Assembly: GCA_947494675.1 (NCBI GenBank) | Contig: CANLVP010000003.1 | Location: 591,001-655,000, forward strand | Reading direction: 5' to 3' | From: an uncultured Paracoccaceae bacterium | GTDB lineage: Bacteria > Pseudomonadota > Alphaproteobacteria > Rhodobacterales > Rhodobacteraceae | DNA: 64,000 bases | Notes under the pieces: generated by a model | What the model saw: the letters and a program-made list of their open reading frames with translations, nothing else | Told to the model about the DNA's origin: nothing | Database searches by the model: none | Shown: piece by piece, positions 1 through 8,590 of the stretch | How positions within the stretch are numbered: the stretch's first letter is position 1 | Layout: every line of letters begins with the position of its first letter | Made by a program: the position numbers and the translations under genes

Positions 1-576
1 CAACAGATGCTTGCTGAAGGTCACGACGTCACCGCGTTCTCGCGCAACCCGTCCAAACTGGACGCAAATGACCCCTGCCTCACCCTTCTGGCAGGCGACG
101 TTTTGAACCAGGAGCAGGTAGATGCTGCAGTCGCTGGACATGATGCTGTCGTCATAACCCTCGGTAACAAGTCCCTGACATCGCCGATCCGGTCCAAAGG
201 CACGCTGAGTGTTATCCGCGCAATGCAAAAGGCCGGTGTATCACGCCTGATTTGCCAATCGACGCTGGGCGCCCGCGAAAGCTGGTCAAACCTCAATTTC
301 TTTTGGAAGCGGATTATGTTTGGTGGTTTGCTACGGGTCGTTTTCCGTGACCATGAACTTCAGGAACAGCTTGTCGAAGCCAGCGGCTTGAACTGGACGA
401 TCGTGCGTCCGGGGGCCTTCACAGATGGCCCTGCAACAGGCGCGTTCCGCGAAGCATTTTCGCCATCCTTGCGCGGATTAAAGCTCAAGATTTCGCGCAG
501 CGACATCGCCAATTTCCTGACCCGTCAATTGACCGACCTCAGCTACACCCATCGTGCTGTCGCGATCTCGAACTGA
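1..576 (+). CDS. NAD(P)H-binding atypical SDR protein, 5' truncated
   Basis: The reading frame is open from the first base of the window, so the start and the N-terminal GxxGxxG dinucleotide-binding loop lie upstream. What remains matches the NmrA/SDR_a5-like family: a second-strand segment ending in SRNPSK, a VVITLG strand, and a WTIVRPGAF segment typical of atypical short-chain dehydrogenases. Proteins of this family bind NAD(P)H and often act as reductases, isomerases or redox sensors; the substrate is unknown. It is followed 29 bp later by a DUF1772 gene in the same direction, so the two are probably co-transcribed. Family is fairly certain, function is not. Confidence 0.8.
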   Translation, partial: QQMLAEGHDVTAFSRNPSKLDANDPCLTLLAGDVLNQEQVDAAVAGHDAVVITLGNKSLTSPIRSKGTLSVIRAMQKAGVSRLICQSTLGARESWSNLNFFWKRIMFGGLLRVVFRDHELQEQLVEASGLNWTIVRPGAFTDGPATGAFREAFSPSLRGLKLKISRSDIANFLTRQLTDLSYTHRAVAISN

Positions 577-605
577 ACACCACGCAGTTACGAAAGGATA
601 GCACT

Positions 606-1103
606 ATGTCACCAGAAATCATCATCTGGAGCCTGATCGCCGCATCCACGGCAAGCTGTTTGGTCGCAGGCGTGTTTCTGTCTTTTTCGGATTTCACCAT
701 GCGATCGTTGAAACTTGCGACGCCTGAGGCAGCATCGCAGACCATGCAGATCCTAAATCGCGAGGTCTTCCGCTCAGCCTTCATCGTGCTTCTTGTTGGC
801 ATGGCTCCGGTTGCTGCCATTATCGGCGGGCTGGCGGTGGCCTGGCCCCCTCAGACGGGTCTAGAGGAGATAATCCTTGGAAGCCTGTCCTACGTTTTGG
901 GCGTTTTCTGTGTGACCATGTTCGGCAATGTCCCAAAGAACAAAAAACTCGCCGCGATGGCCGACGGGAGTCCCGAAGCGCAGGCGTACTGGCCGACTTA
1001 CCACAAGGGCTGGATGTTTTGGAACCACGTCCGCATGATTTTCTCTTTGGCCACCGCGCTTTGCTATGTGGACGCCGCCGTGTTGATCGCAATCGCACTC
1101 TGA
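606..1103 (+). CDS. DUF1772-type integral membrane protein
   Basis: A 165-residue protein with four probable membrane segments, near residues 5-27, 58-80, 88-105 and 142-164. The conserved pattern (early GVFLSF segment, Asn-Arg-x-x-Phe near residue 51, late WxxWNHVR) fits the DUF1772/anthrone-oxygenase-like family. A GAAAGGA ribosome-binding site precedes the ATG. Members are inner-membrane proteins often encoded beside NAD(P)-binding or AraC-type genes, as here. No catalytic role can be read from the sequence. Confidence 0.75.
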   Translation: MSPEIIIWSLIAASTASCLVAGVFLSFSDFTMRSLKLATPEAASQTMQILNREVFRSAFIVLLVGMAPVAAIIGGLAVAWPPQTGLEEIILGSLSYVLGVFCVTMFGNVPKNKKLAAMADGSPEAQAYWPTYHKGWMFWNHVRMIFSLATALCYVDAAVLIAIAL

Positions 1104-1183
1104 CCCAGATCCGAAACCGCAAGAAACGGGCTGATGTGCAAGCCACACGCGGACTAGGAATTGATCGGAAAGAGGAGGCACCA

Positions 1184-1705
1184 ATGACATACCAGATACA
1201 CGGTCTACCCGCCAAAGCCTTTGAGCCGCTGTTTGACCTATCGGACGCCGAACTCGCGAAGCGTCAGATCACACGCCGCAACGCAGACGCGGATCAAGGC
1301 TATCCCTGCCGCATTACCTTGTCAGAAGCTGCAAAAGGTGACGCGTTGTTGCTGTTGCACTTTGAACATCTGTCACTTGCGACGCCCTACCGTGCATCAC
1401 ATGCGATCTATGTGTCCAAAGGTGCGCAGGATCGGGAGATCAAACCGGAAGAAATCCCTCAAAGCCTCAAGTTGCGCCCGCTTTTATTGCGCGCGTTCAA
1501 AGCGGACGGATACATGCACGATGCGGATTTGGCCGATCAGGATTCTGTGTCAAAGAAACTGACAGAGATGCTATCAGATCCGGGTGTCGCGTTTGTCCAC
1601 ATCCACAATGCCAAGCAAGGCTGTTACGCCGCCTTGGCTACACGGCCGGGCGAGTTTGAAACGGCATGGTGCGGGCAGGATGCGCAGGGGTTGGCTCCGT
1701 CATAA
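1184..1705 (+). CDS. DUF1203 domain protein
   Basis: The ATG at 1184 is chosen over the longer open frame because AGAGGAGG lies 6 bp upstream. The 173-residue product is soluble. It shows the DUF1203 layout: a Pro-Cys-Arg motif after about 40 residues (YPCRITL), a LLLHFEHL strand, a PYRASHAIYV strand and a late FVHIHNAKQGCYA segment. The function of the family is unknown. It lies downstream of the DUF1772 gene with an 80-bp gap. Confidence 0.8.
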   Translation: MTYQIHGLPAKAFEPLFDLSDAELAKRQITRRNADADQGYPCRITLSEAAKGDALLLLHFEHLSLATPYRASHAIYVSKGAQDREIKPEEIPQSLKLRPLLLRAFKADGYMHDADLADQDSVSKKLTEMLSDPGVAFVHIHNAKQGCYAALATRPGEFETAWCGQDAQGLAPS

Positions 1706-1783
1706 GTCTGAGGTAGTTTGCGTCCTCGATCAGCTCTCCTTAACCTGAGAGATGCTGCCCCTCCATCCGCATTCGAGAACCAG

Positions 1784-2575
1784 ATGCTGCTCTCTCGCCC
1801 TCCAAAGAACGAAAAACTGAAAAGAATCGTCGCACGCTTCTGGAGCGTCGACGACCCCGATGCGGCAGGCAACGAAACGCTCCTTCCATCGGGCAAGGCT
1901 CAGATCATCTTTGGCCTGTCAGATATCCCGTTTGAAATCCATGGATCACAGGCCGATCCAACAGTCGCGCGTGCGTTCCAGATTTTTCAAGGTCCCGCGT
2001 CGCGGCCGCGACACGTGGACAGACGGACGCAAATCGCGCTGTGCGGCGTTGCGTTTACTGCGGGCGGGGCCGGCACGATTCACAGTAGAATTGACGAAAC
2101 ATCTGATCGAGTAATCGATCTCGCCGACCTGTGGGGCGAAGAGGCCTCCGACCTCCGCGAACGACTTTGCAATCTTCAAGATGAGCATATGAGACTGGAC
2201 TTTCTTGAGGCTGAAATCAGCAAAAGGGTGTCCGAACCGTTGGACCTGGCGCAAATTCAAAAGGGAATTGAGCTGCTGAGAAATGGACACAGCATTGAAG
2301 AAACGTGCGACGCATTGGGTTGCACACCATTCCTCTTTCGAAAGCGGTTCCTGAGAAGTGTTGGCTTCACACCGAAACACTATCTCCGAATTGAGAGGTT
2401 TCGGTTAGCTGTGTCCCAACTCGAACCTCAGTCCTCGCTCGCCGATGTTGCAGCTGACAGTTCTTTCTCGGATCAGGCCCACATGACGCGGGAAGTTTCT
2501 GAGTTTGGTCGAATGACACCCGGTCAAGTGAAATCCATTGATCGACCATACGCAGGTCACATCCCAGACGACTGA
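1784..2575 (+). CDS. AraC-family transcriptional regulator
   Basis: The N-terminal part resembles the DUF6597-type sensory region of AraC regulators, with LKRIVARFW near residue 12 and LLPSGKAQIIF about 20 residues later. The C-terminal about 100 residues form two helix-turn-helix units ending in SSFSDQAHMTREVSEFGRMTPGQ, an AraC/XylS signature. A TTG start at 1718 would add 22 residues, but the domain begins just after the ATG at 1784 and the added stretch looks non-coding. It probably controls the VOC genes that follow 73 bp downstream, which is an inference from position only. Confidence 0.8.
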   Translation: MLLSRPPKNEKLKRIVARFWSVDDPDAAGNETLLPSGKAQIIFGLSDIPFEIHGSQADPTVARAFQIFQGPASRPRHVDRRTQIALCGVAFTAGGAGTIHSRIDETSDRVIDLADLWGEEASDLRERLCNLQDEHMRLDFLEAEISKRVSEPLDLAQIQKGIELLRNGHSIEETCDALGCTPFLFRKRFLRSVGFTPKHYLRIERFRLAVSQLEPQSSLADVAADSSFSDQAHMTREVSEFGRMTPGQVKSIDRPYAGHIPDD

Positions 2576-2648
2576 AATTGATTTTTCTTCAAGACCGCGC
2601 CTCGAACGAACCATACGTTGGATCAAGATCGTCTTGAAGGAACATAAC

Positions 2649-3053
2649 ATGATGGATTTCGAACAACCTGTAACCGGTTACCCGCGCTTAATTGTGTGCG
2701 GCGCCGATGATGCTATCGCCTTTTTCCAGAATGCCTTCGGCGGAACCCTCGCCGAACGTATTACGGACGCCGAAGGTCGGGTTGTGCACGCCAAACTCAT
2801 GCTGGGCGAGTATGCAGTTTCGATTGTCGAAGAAGTGCAGGAATGGGGTTGGCTGTCTCCAGAGACACTCGGCGGATCACCGGTTCTGATGCAACTCGAC
2901 TTTGAGAATTGCGATGAGGTCGCCAAGCGGATGGCAGCCCACGGATCACACGTCGTTGTTCCGATAGTAGATCGTTCATACGGCAAGCGGGAAGGACGCC
3001 TGCGCGATCCGTTCGGTCATCTTTGGGTCCTCAGCCAGAGCATCGCGGCATGA
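2649..3053 (+). CDS. VOC/PhnB-like protein
   Basis: A 134-residue protein of the vicinal-oxygen-chelate (glyoxalase/bleomycin-resistance) superfamily. It shows the paired beta-alpha-beta-beta-beta layout, a DAIAFFQNAFGG helix and a closing LRDPFGHLWVLSQ strand typical of PhnB-like members. The ATG at 2649 follows GAAGGA by 7 bp. The next gene starts inside its stop codon (ATGA overlap), implying translational coupling. Substrate unknown; members range from glyoxalases to antibiotic-binding proteins. Confidence 0.8.
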   Translation: MMDFEQPVTGYPRLIVCGADDAIAFFQNAFGGTLAERITDAEGRVVHAKLMLGEYAVSIVEEVQEWGWLSPETLGGSPVLMQLDFENCDEVAKRMAAHGSHVVVPIVDRSYGKREGRLRDPFGHLWVLSQSIAA

Positions 3054-3403
3054 CAGTTTTACGCATCGTTGTGGATGTCGCGACCGACAGGCAGGACGTG
3101 ATGCAACGCTTCTATCATGAACTCTTTGATCTCGACATCATCATGGACCTGGGCTGGATCACCACGATGACGTCAGGCCAACTTGCGCCGGCTCAGATCA
3201 GTTTCCTGTCGGAGGGCGGATCGGGTGCCCCAGTACCCGATTTGTCAATCGAGGTGGATGACGTTGAGCAGGTTTACCGTCGGGCGAAACAGAAAGGCTG
3301 CGATATCAGATACGACCTGACAGATGAGCCGTGGGGCGTCCGGCGTTTCTTTGTTGCTGACCCTTCAGGAAAACTGCTCAATGTTCTTGAGCATCTTGGA
3401 TGA
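3050..3403 (+). CDS. VOC family protein
   Basis: A second glyoxalase-fold protein of 117 residues, starting at the ATGA overlap with the preceding VOC gene. It has a VDVATDRQDVMQRFYHELF helix near the N-terminus and a RRFFVADPSGKLLNVLEH strand at the C-terminus, where VOC enzymes place a metal ligand (here Glu). The overlapping pair may form a heterodimer; that is an inference. Confidence 0.78.
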   Translation: MTVLRIVVDVATDRQDVMQRFYHELFDLDIIMDLGWITTMTSGQLAPAQISFLSEGGSGAPVPDLSIEVDDVEQVYRRAKQKGCDIRYDLTDEPWGVRRFFVADPSGKLLNVLEHLG

Positions 3404-3414
3404 AGAGGTGACGT

Positions 3415-4098
3415 ATGCAGACTACGACTTTGGATCGATGGTGGCCCGTCACTTACGATTTTGGACTCATTAGATCGGATATAGACAGCGTTGCAGCAAC
3501 GCGCTCCAAAATGTTCATTGAGGCTGGCATAGAGGTTGCCACGCATTGGTCAGACGGCCCCCTAGAGGATTGTTTTTCCGTCCTTGAGCCGCTGACCCCG
3601 GCCCCCAACAAAGAACTGCTTGTTGCAACAACCTTTGGGTGGACCGCATTTTTCTCGAACGGGTGCCGCGGCTCAGACCCCTTCCTTCCCATGATACAGT
3701 TGTCAAAAGCTCTCGGAGTTTCGGCATTGCGCGTATGCCAATCGCCGTCATCAGCGCGTTACCAATCGGTGATCCTGGAGGTTTACGACACGCCGCAATC
3801 CGGCGCAAACGAGCGCGGATACCGCCGCAGCATCGCTGCCGTTAATGATGGCGGCCGGTGGGTGTTTGAGCAATCTGGCTCACCATTCGCTTTCGAGGAT
3901 CTATCAAAGTACAAAGCACGATTGAAACGCGATCGATTCACACCCAAGATGCTCTCCTTTTGCCTCGAAAACCTCGGAGTACCGGCGCTTACAGACGATA
4001 CCCTGCAACCCAATGGGGCGGCGAGGAGCATCGTCTTCGCGAGGAAGGCTCATGAGCATCTTCCAAGCTACTCACTCGAGGAAGCAAAAGCACTTTAG
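3415..4098 (+). CDS. hypothetical protein, 227 aa
   Basis: The start is placed at 3415 after AGAGGTG. The product is soluble, without signal peptide or membrane segment. It has Trp-rich starts to both halves (DRWWPVTYDF, TTFGWTAFF). I do not recognise a domain. It follows the VOC pair by 11 bp in the same direction and is probably the last gene of that operon. A C-terminal Lys/Arg-rich region is followed by about 200 bp without genes. Confidence 0.65.
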   Translation: MQTTTLDRWWPVTYDFGLIRSDIDSVAATRSKMFIEAGIEVATHWSDGPLEDCFSVLEPLTPAPNKELLVATTFGWTAFFSNGCRGSDPFLPMIQLSKALGVSALRVCQSPSSARYQSVILEVYDTPQSGANERGYRRSIAAVNDGGRWVFEQSGSPFAFEDLSKYKARLKRDRFTPKMLSFCLENLGVPALTDDTLQPNGAARSIVFARKAHEHLPSYSLEEAKAL

Positions 4099-4310
4099 AG
4101 CAACTATTTTTGGCCAAACCGACTTCCGCGGTCTGCAAAGTACGACTTCGTTTGAGTTCGATGAGGTCATCAAGACGGGGGTGTTTGGCGAGTTGCGGCC
4201 CAAAGCTGCCATTCAGCTCGCCAGTTCTCGCTGCAGTGCAGCTTCTCCAAAGCAGACATTGCGTGTCTCTGATCGGCTGTTCCATCACACATCATGACCG
4301 GAAAACGGTA

Positions 4311-4325
4311 CTAATATCTTGTTAA
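4311..4325 (+). promoter_or_regulatory. CtrA-like box (CTAA-N7-TTAA)
   Basis: CTAA at 4311-4314 and TTAA at 4322-4325 are seven bases apart, a 7-of-8 match to the CtrA consensus TTAA-N7-TTAA. It ends 50 bp before the ATG of the small gene at 4376. The position matches that of similar boxes before other small genes in this region. Confidence 0.45.
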
Positions 4326-4375
4326 GGTTAAGGGACCAGAAAGATAAAGGGGGGTGTCTTGCTGGAAACATAGAT

Positions 4376-4573
4376 ATGCAAACGAGCGCACATAGGCGCC
4401 ACCTCGCTATGCAGGTGGTCGCGAAGTACATGAATGATTGGCCCAAAGAGGCATCGGATGTGTCGTCGATAGGCGAGCTAGAGAAAAGGGCCTACCAACT
4501 TGCCCGAGAAGGAGATTTCGGCTCAGCGAAGAGGCTGTTTATTGCCGTAGCTGACATACAGATTTCCACCTAG
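4376..4573 (+). CDS. small hypothetical protein, paralogue of the one at 9892
   Basis: A 65-residue soluble protein. It shares a recognisable pattern with the product of 9892-10101: a VA-KY segment, then a Y-LAR-G helix and a closing LF(I/V)AV(A/S)D strand. Both are predicted helical with a hydrophobic C-terminal stretch. The ATG at 4376 is preferred over a frame opening at 4319 because the paralogue begins at the equivalent place, though only a weak GGAAA lies upstream. A CtrA-like box ends 50 bp upstream. Function unknown; the setting suggests a CtrA/quorum-sensing target. Confidence 0.6.
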   Translation: MQTSAHRRHLAMQVVAKYMNDWPKEASDVSSIGELEKRAYQLAREGDFGSAKRLFIAVADIQIST

Positions 4574-4710
4574 ATTTGCTTTTCTGTTCGTTGGAGTGCT
4601 CTTGTTAGTTGTAGATAGCTAGGCTGATCAAAATCGCTATTTCAATGTAGGAAGTGCGAAGGATCGAATTGTGGAGCATCATACAAAGAGTCCAACGTAC
4701 CCGTAAATTA

Positions 4711-4956
4711 CTACTGTTCTGGCGTCAGAAAGACTACACCATCGATTACTTCGTATCGGGTTTCGGGATCGTTGAGTGATTCTTCCGGTTGGTGAGATCG
4801 TCGGCTGGTAAAGCTAGCTACGCAGTGGAGCACTAGCCCGCAAACTATGGCCGACCCATAGTACGCCGCCACTATCTGACCCGCATTCAGACCATAAATC
4901 AAATACATCGCAAGCGTCGTTACTGTAGCGACTAGACCGTAAAAAATGGCTATCAT
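4711..4956 (-). CDS. small membrane protein (ExoX-like topology)
   Basis: An 81-residue protein with two hydrophobic segments (about residues 2-22 and 25-48) and an acidic soluble tail. The topology is like that of small inner-membrane exopolysaccharide regulators such as ExoX, but similarity is too weak to name it. The ATG at 4956 has GGAG 6 bp upstream; a longer GTG start at 4995 would add a basic stretch. A CtrA-like box lies 42 bp upstream of the ATG. Confidence 0.55.
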   Translation of the reverse strand: MIAIFYGLVATVTTLAMYLIYGLNAGQIVAAYYGSAIVCGLVLHCVASFTSRRSHQPEESLNDPETRYEVIDGVVFLTPEQ

Positions 4957-4998
4957 CAGCGCTCTCCGAGTGGATTTCAATAGTCTGCAGGTCACTGG

Positions 4999-5013
4999 TT
5001 AACGAAAAATGAA
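4999..5013 (-). promoter_or_regulatory. CtrA-like box (TTCA-N7-TTAA on the minus strand)
   Basis: On the minus strand this reads TTCA, seven bases, TTAA, a 7-of-8 match to the CtrA consensus. It lies 42 bp before the ATG of the small membrane protein at 4956. It belongs to the series of boxes between 4.3 and 11.4 kb. Confidence 0.4.
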
Positions 5014-5066
5014 TCTCTCCGACTGTTGATAGCAAAAGGTACAAACCGAACGACTAGGCTCTGGAC

Positions 5067-5502
5067 TTATCGCCAGGAAAAGACGATGGCGGGGAGAGCG
5101 ATGGTGGATAGGAAGACCTCGGGCAACTGTGATGTCGGGTTGCCACCTATGCCGGTCTTCGAGCTTGTCTTACTACACGGCCTTCTCGCGTTGCTTTCGA
5201 CCGGGCATGCAAGGACGTATCCCTTTGTCTTTCAATGCTTCTCTGAACCCGTAGGCGTCCCGCGGTCACTGATCAGGCATTGCAGCTTTGGTAGGCTGTT
5301 TACCAAAGCGCGTGCAGCGATATGGTCAATGAAGGGCCCAGATGTAACAAACAGGTTCAGCGGATGGTTTTTGCTACCGCAGACGGCATGCAGCTTGATG
5401 TTCTTACCGCCTTTGGCAGGACATTAGTCGTCCACGGCCCCCACTTTCGACGCCATAACTGGTCACTGTCCTGTGGGCCCGTAGGTAAGTTGCCTCGAAC
5501 AT
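5067..5502 (-). pseudogene. IS5-family transposase remnant
   Basis: Read on the minus strand, consecutive frames give transposase blocks in the right order: MFEATYLRAHRTV, GGRGRLM, then after a frameshift near 5420 KGGKNIKLHAVCG and HIAARALVNSLPKL ending in DRG. After another shift come DAYGFREALKDKGI, PGRKQREKAV and FLSTIALPAIVFSW before a TAA at 5067-5069. These match the DDE core and C-terminus of IS5-group transposases. At least three frameshifts make it non-functional. No terminal repeats were identified. The end shares about 31 identical bases with the remnant near 22.1 kb. Confidence 0.8.
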
Positions 5503-5774
5503 CACTGTCTCCTCTTCGCCGAGATTTGAGCCGAGCTCCCATTCTTGAATAGCAACTCTTCGGTCAAGCCTGCCAATTGCCACTTCTTCTCCATGAGCAA
5601 TTTCATTCGATATGACACTCCGGGATGTCGCAAAGATTGTCTTCCAAGTGACAAATAAGGAGCCGATCCCGAACAAAGTTCAACCTTCTTCGATTCAAAT
5701 GACTTACGTCAATAGCTGTTGCCGTGCCACGGACATGTGATCATGCAAATATACATATAAAACAAATACCTAAC

Positions 5775-5789
5775 CCACCGTAACGGTGG
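5775..5789. promoter_or_regulatory. 15-bp perfect palindrome upstream of luxI
   Basis: CCACCGT and ACGGTGG flank a single A. The dyad is centred 70 bp before the luxI ATG, where a dimeric regulator such as a LuxR-type protein could bind. It is shorter than the usual 18-20 bp lux box and has no T-run, so an operator is more likely than a terminator. The binding protein is unknown. Confidence 0.4.
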
Positions 5790-5801
5790 TGTCAGAATTT
5801 G

Positions 5802-5809
5802 TTAACCAT
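5802..5809 (+). promoter_or_regulatory. CtrA half-site TTAACCAT upstream of luxI
   Basis: TTAACCAT is the known alternative CtrA half-site. It ends 42 bp before the luxI ATG, with the TTAA core ending 46 bp before it, the same placement as the fuller boxes before nearby small genes. The upstream half of a full box is absent. Confidence 0.4.
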
Positions 5810-5851
5810 ATCCATTGCAGGATTCTCTGGACTTCAGGAGAAGGGATTAAG

Positions 5852-6529
5852 ATGATTCAAATTTGCCGGGCCACCGATCTATGGCTATCGCCAAAGCTAG
5901 CAGCCAGCATGTACGCTGACCGACGGAGACAGTTTGGAGATCGCTTAGGTTGGCCAGTGAGGACAGACTTTAAGGGCTACGAGCGAGACGAGTATGATGC
6001 TCTCAATCCAGTATATGTAATTTTGGAAGATGGCGCAGGAAATCATGCAGGTTCGCTTCGTCTTTTGCCAACAATAGGTCGGACGATGATACGAGAGCAT
6101 TTCCGTGAGACTCTTCATGATGCGACGATTGCTGAATCGAAGGTTTGGGAATGCACACGTTTTTGTTTAGCTCCCCAAAAGGGGCACGGTACCTCCTTGG
6201 CGTTGTTAGCTGCTACGGCCCGCCTCATGATGGAAGCGGATCTCGAACGGTTAATAGCAATTTTTGATCCCAAGATGATACGTTTTTATCGCCGTTGCGG
6301 TGTTCCCCCTGAAATCATAGGATCGCACCATTATAAGAGTGGTGAGGTTTTCTCGGGTTACTGGCACTTTCAAAAGGACGTCTACGCGCGACTGTTAAGG
6401 TCCTCGAGTCTCAACGAAACGCAGCTTGAACTCGCCATTGCAGATTTTTCAATTCCGTGGGTCGGGAAAGAAAATCTGCGATCTGACGAGACACACTCAG
6501 GCGTAACCAAAAGACTCGTGCCAACATAG
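5852..6529 (+). CDS. luxI: acyl-homoserine-lactone synthase (LuxI family)
   Basis: LuxI enzymes make N-acyl-homoserine lactones from S-adenosylmethionine and acyl-ACP in the cytoplasm. The 225-residue product keeps the conserved residues: RRRQFGDRLGW near residue 24, the acidic pair in DEYDALN, GSLRLLPT and WECTRF with the conserved Glu and Arg. The ATG at 5852 follows AGGAGAAGGG by 6 bp; a longer GTG frame from 5786 would run through the upstream palindrome. No luxR homologue is present in this window, so it is a solo synthase here. The C-terminal about 40 residues extend past the usual fold. The acyl chain cannot be predicted. Confidence 0.9.
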   Translation: MIQICRATDLWLSPKLAASMYADRRRQFGDRLGWPVRTDFKGYERDEYDALNPVYVILEDGAGNHAGSLRLLPTIGRTMIREHFRETLHDATIAESKVWECTRFCLAPQKGHGTSLALLAATARLMMEADLERLIAIFDPKMIRFYRRCGVPPEIIGSHHYKSGEVFSGYWHFQKDVYARLLRSSSLNETQLELAIADFSIPWVGKENLRSDETHSGVTKRLVPT

Positions 6530-7170
6530 AATGGTTAGGCAAATGAATTAAAGTGGCGGATGGGAGCCTCAAAATTGACCCCTCAGTTCATGAGAGCCGA
6601 ATAACTCTTGAAGGTAGGCCAATTCCATAATGAGCGCCCACTGCACCATCGATCGAAACGAGCCGGATTCTAGTCATACCTATCACTTGCCAGCAGCCAT
6701 GAAAGGAATTTGACCCGCTCTAGACAGTCAAACCAGCAACGACACTCGATTCTGACCAAGTATCGCAGTTACCCGATAGGCGAAGTAAGATCTATCTTGG
6801 TTTTGGACTAGGCGTTAATGACTTAAAATCGATCGAAAGTGCCAGCGATGGCGATAACATTTTCGCATTTCATTCCTTGCTCCCAAAAGTTTGTGCATCT
6901 GATTGTCAAGCTTAGAGAGTCCAGCGAATTCCAACTTGGCGAAAGTACCTATGTTGTGCAGCAGTCTAGTACAATTTTCTTTATGTCTCTATTGGTTGGA
7001 GAATCATTATCAAAGACGAAATTTATGGCTACCTCTAACAGAGCTGTTTCGAGTCCCGCGAAGCCGGAGCATCGAGCCTTTAGGATCGCCTCATTCAGTC
7101 GGTTCAGGATTTGTTCCTTTTCCACAAAATTGCCCCCAAAGTTGCCTCGGTAAGGATTGTGGATTCTAGG
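6530..7170. other. no convincing gene
   Basis: This 640-bp stretch holds only short frames with unlikely composition and no ribosome-binding sites. It is AT-rich relative to the core and may be decayed sequence. Nothing further was recognised. Confidence 0.5.
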
Positions 7171-7185
7171 TTAATGATGTGTTAA
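7171..7185 (+). promoter_or_regulatory. perfect CtrA-like box TTAA-N7-TTAA
   Basis: TTAA at 7171-7174 and 7182-7185 are separated by TGATGTG, an exact consensus match. The only downstream ATG in reach, at 7218, opens a 13-codon frame ending at 7259. Either the box serves that tiny frame, a lost gene, or it is chance. Confidence 0.45.
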
Positions 7186-7496
7186 CATTGAGTAAGGGCT
7201 GCTTTATCGGCAGATTCATGCCCACGACCCTACCTTCCGATATTCGGTATGTGTATTGAAAGGTAACCTAACCCTGCTTCGGTTGAGCCATGTTTTGGGG
7301 TCAAGTCATACAATCTTATCCTTAAATATCAAGCCATTAACATTGCGATGAAGGTATTTTCCATCCACGAACAGTAACCGATGCTTCTTAGCGCTTTCTA
7401 ATTCAAGAGACTAAGCAGAACACCGCTTGATTTTGAGAAAGGCGAATGCCTCTAGTAGAGTCAACATATTCAATAGGGGACGACTAGAAGCATAAT

Positions 7497-8165
7497 TGGC
7501 GCGCAGGGCGAGCATCTGGTCAGTCATTTTGCAGGCTATAAGGTTGGGTCCACGCGGATTGGCACTCAGGCTTCAATGGCCTGTTTGGCGACGGAAAAGC
7601 CTATGAGATGGCTTGCTTGGCGCATGTCAGGCGCAAATTCGTGGATGTCTTTGCGTCTCAGGGCAACGCCATCGCAAAGGAAGCGATCCGCCGGATCGCC
7701 GAGCTCTATGCCTTGGAAAAAGAGGCGCGGGGCAAAACGCCCGACGCACGTGTCGCACTACGGCAAACGCGAGCAAAACCGATCTTCGATGATCTGGAAG
7801 CCTGGCTGCACGCGTAATTACCCAAAATCTTGGGCAAGTCGCCACTGGCGCAGGCCATCCGCTATGCACTTGGCTGGATGCCAATGGCGCGGCCATACCT
7901 TGAGAACGGCCACCTTGAGCTCGACAACAACACAGCCGAACGCGCCGTCAAACCTGTGGCCATCGGCCGGAAAAACTGGATGTTCGCAGGATCAGAAGGT
8001 GGTGGCAAAGCCATGGCAGTCGCCTACACCCTGATCGAGACCGCCAAGCTCAGCGACGTCGATCCCCAAGCCTGGCTCACATGGGTACTTACCCAAATCG
8101 CCGACCACAAAATCACGCGCCTCGACGAACTCCTCCCCTGGCGTTACGCTGCAAAAGCGGCGTAA
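7497..8165 (+). pseudogene. IS66-family transposase (TnpC) C-terminal remnant
   Basis: The translated frames carry the C-terminal half of an IS66 transposase: GEHLVSHFAGYK, then after a 1-base deletion near 7545 ADWHSGFNGLFGDGKAYE, MACLAHVRRKFVDVF, FDDLEAWLHA, an in-frame TAA at 7815-7817, and [16 protein letters not shown] (with the catalytic Glu), [19 protein letters not shown] and [12 protein letters not shown]. The N-terminal half and the TnpA and TnpB genes are missing. The frameshift, the stop and the missing 5' part make it inactive. Confidence 0.88.
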
Positions 8166-8229
8166 CAAGCCTCGCCCCGATCAAACAGGCCGGGGTCGAC
8201 GGACGGGCACAATAGCAGTGGTGATATCG

Positions 8230-8424
8230 ATGATTGAGCGTGACATTCTAAGTCAAATTGAGGCTCGAGCCATCAGAGAACTCGATAATCATTCTCCCGA
8301 CACAGACATCACTCTCCAGGAGGCGATAGAGCAGGCTGCTGCCGCTCTTCATCGGTATGGCTTTCGGAAGGGGTTCGTATTGATCCAAGGCGGGCTGGAC
8401 GGTCACATACGGCAGACCGAGTAG
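8230..8424 (+). CDS. small hypothetical protein, 64 aa
   Basis: A 64-residue acidic protein beginning MIERDILSQIEARAIREL, probably two helices followed by a glycine-rich tail. A GTG at 8218 could extend it by four residues. It sits directly after the IS66 remnant. No CtrA-like box was found upstream, unlike several neighbours. Function unknown. Confidence 0.45.
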   Translation: MIERDILSQIEARAIRELDNHSPDTDITLQEAIEQAAAALHRYGFRKGFVLIQGGLDGHIRQTE

Positions 8425-8590
8425 CACTTTCATTTCCTGTCCGTAGATTTGACGACTCGCGCCTCAAAAAGGAGTGTGAGCGTCTGCTCAGCGCTTCCGC
8501 GCCTTCCACCATTAGACCGAAGCCGCGATCCAGACCTTTGGCATCATTGTTGCTGCAAAAAGCCCAGAATCCAAATCGACCGCTGCGACC

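Noticed and set aside
6839..7169. Frames of 104 and 88 codons on the plus strand
   Set aside because: Overlapping frames with unlikely composition and no ribosome-binding site.
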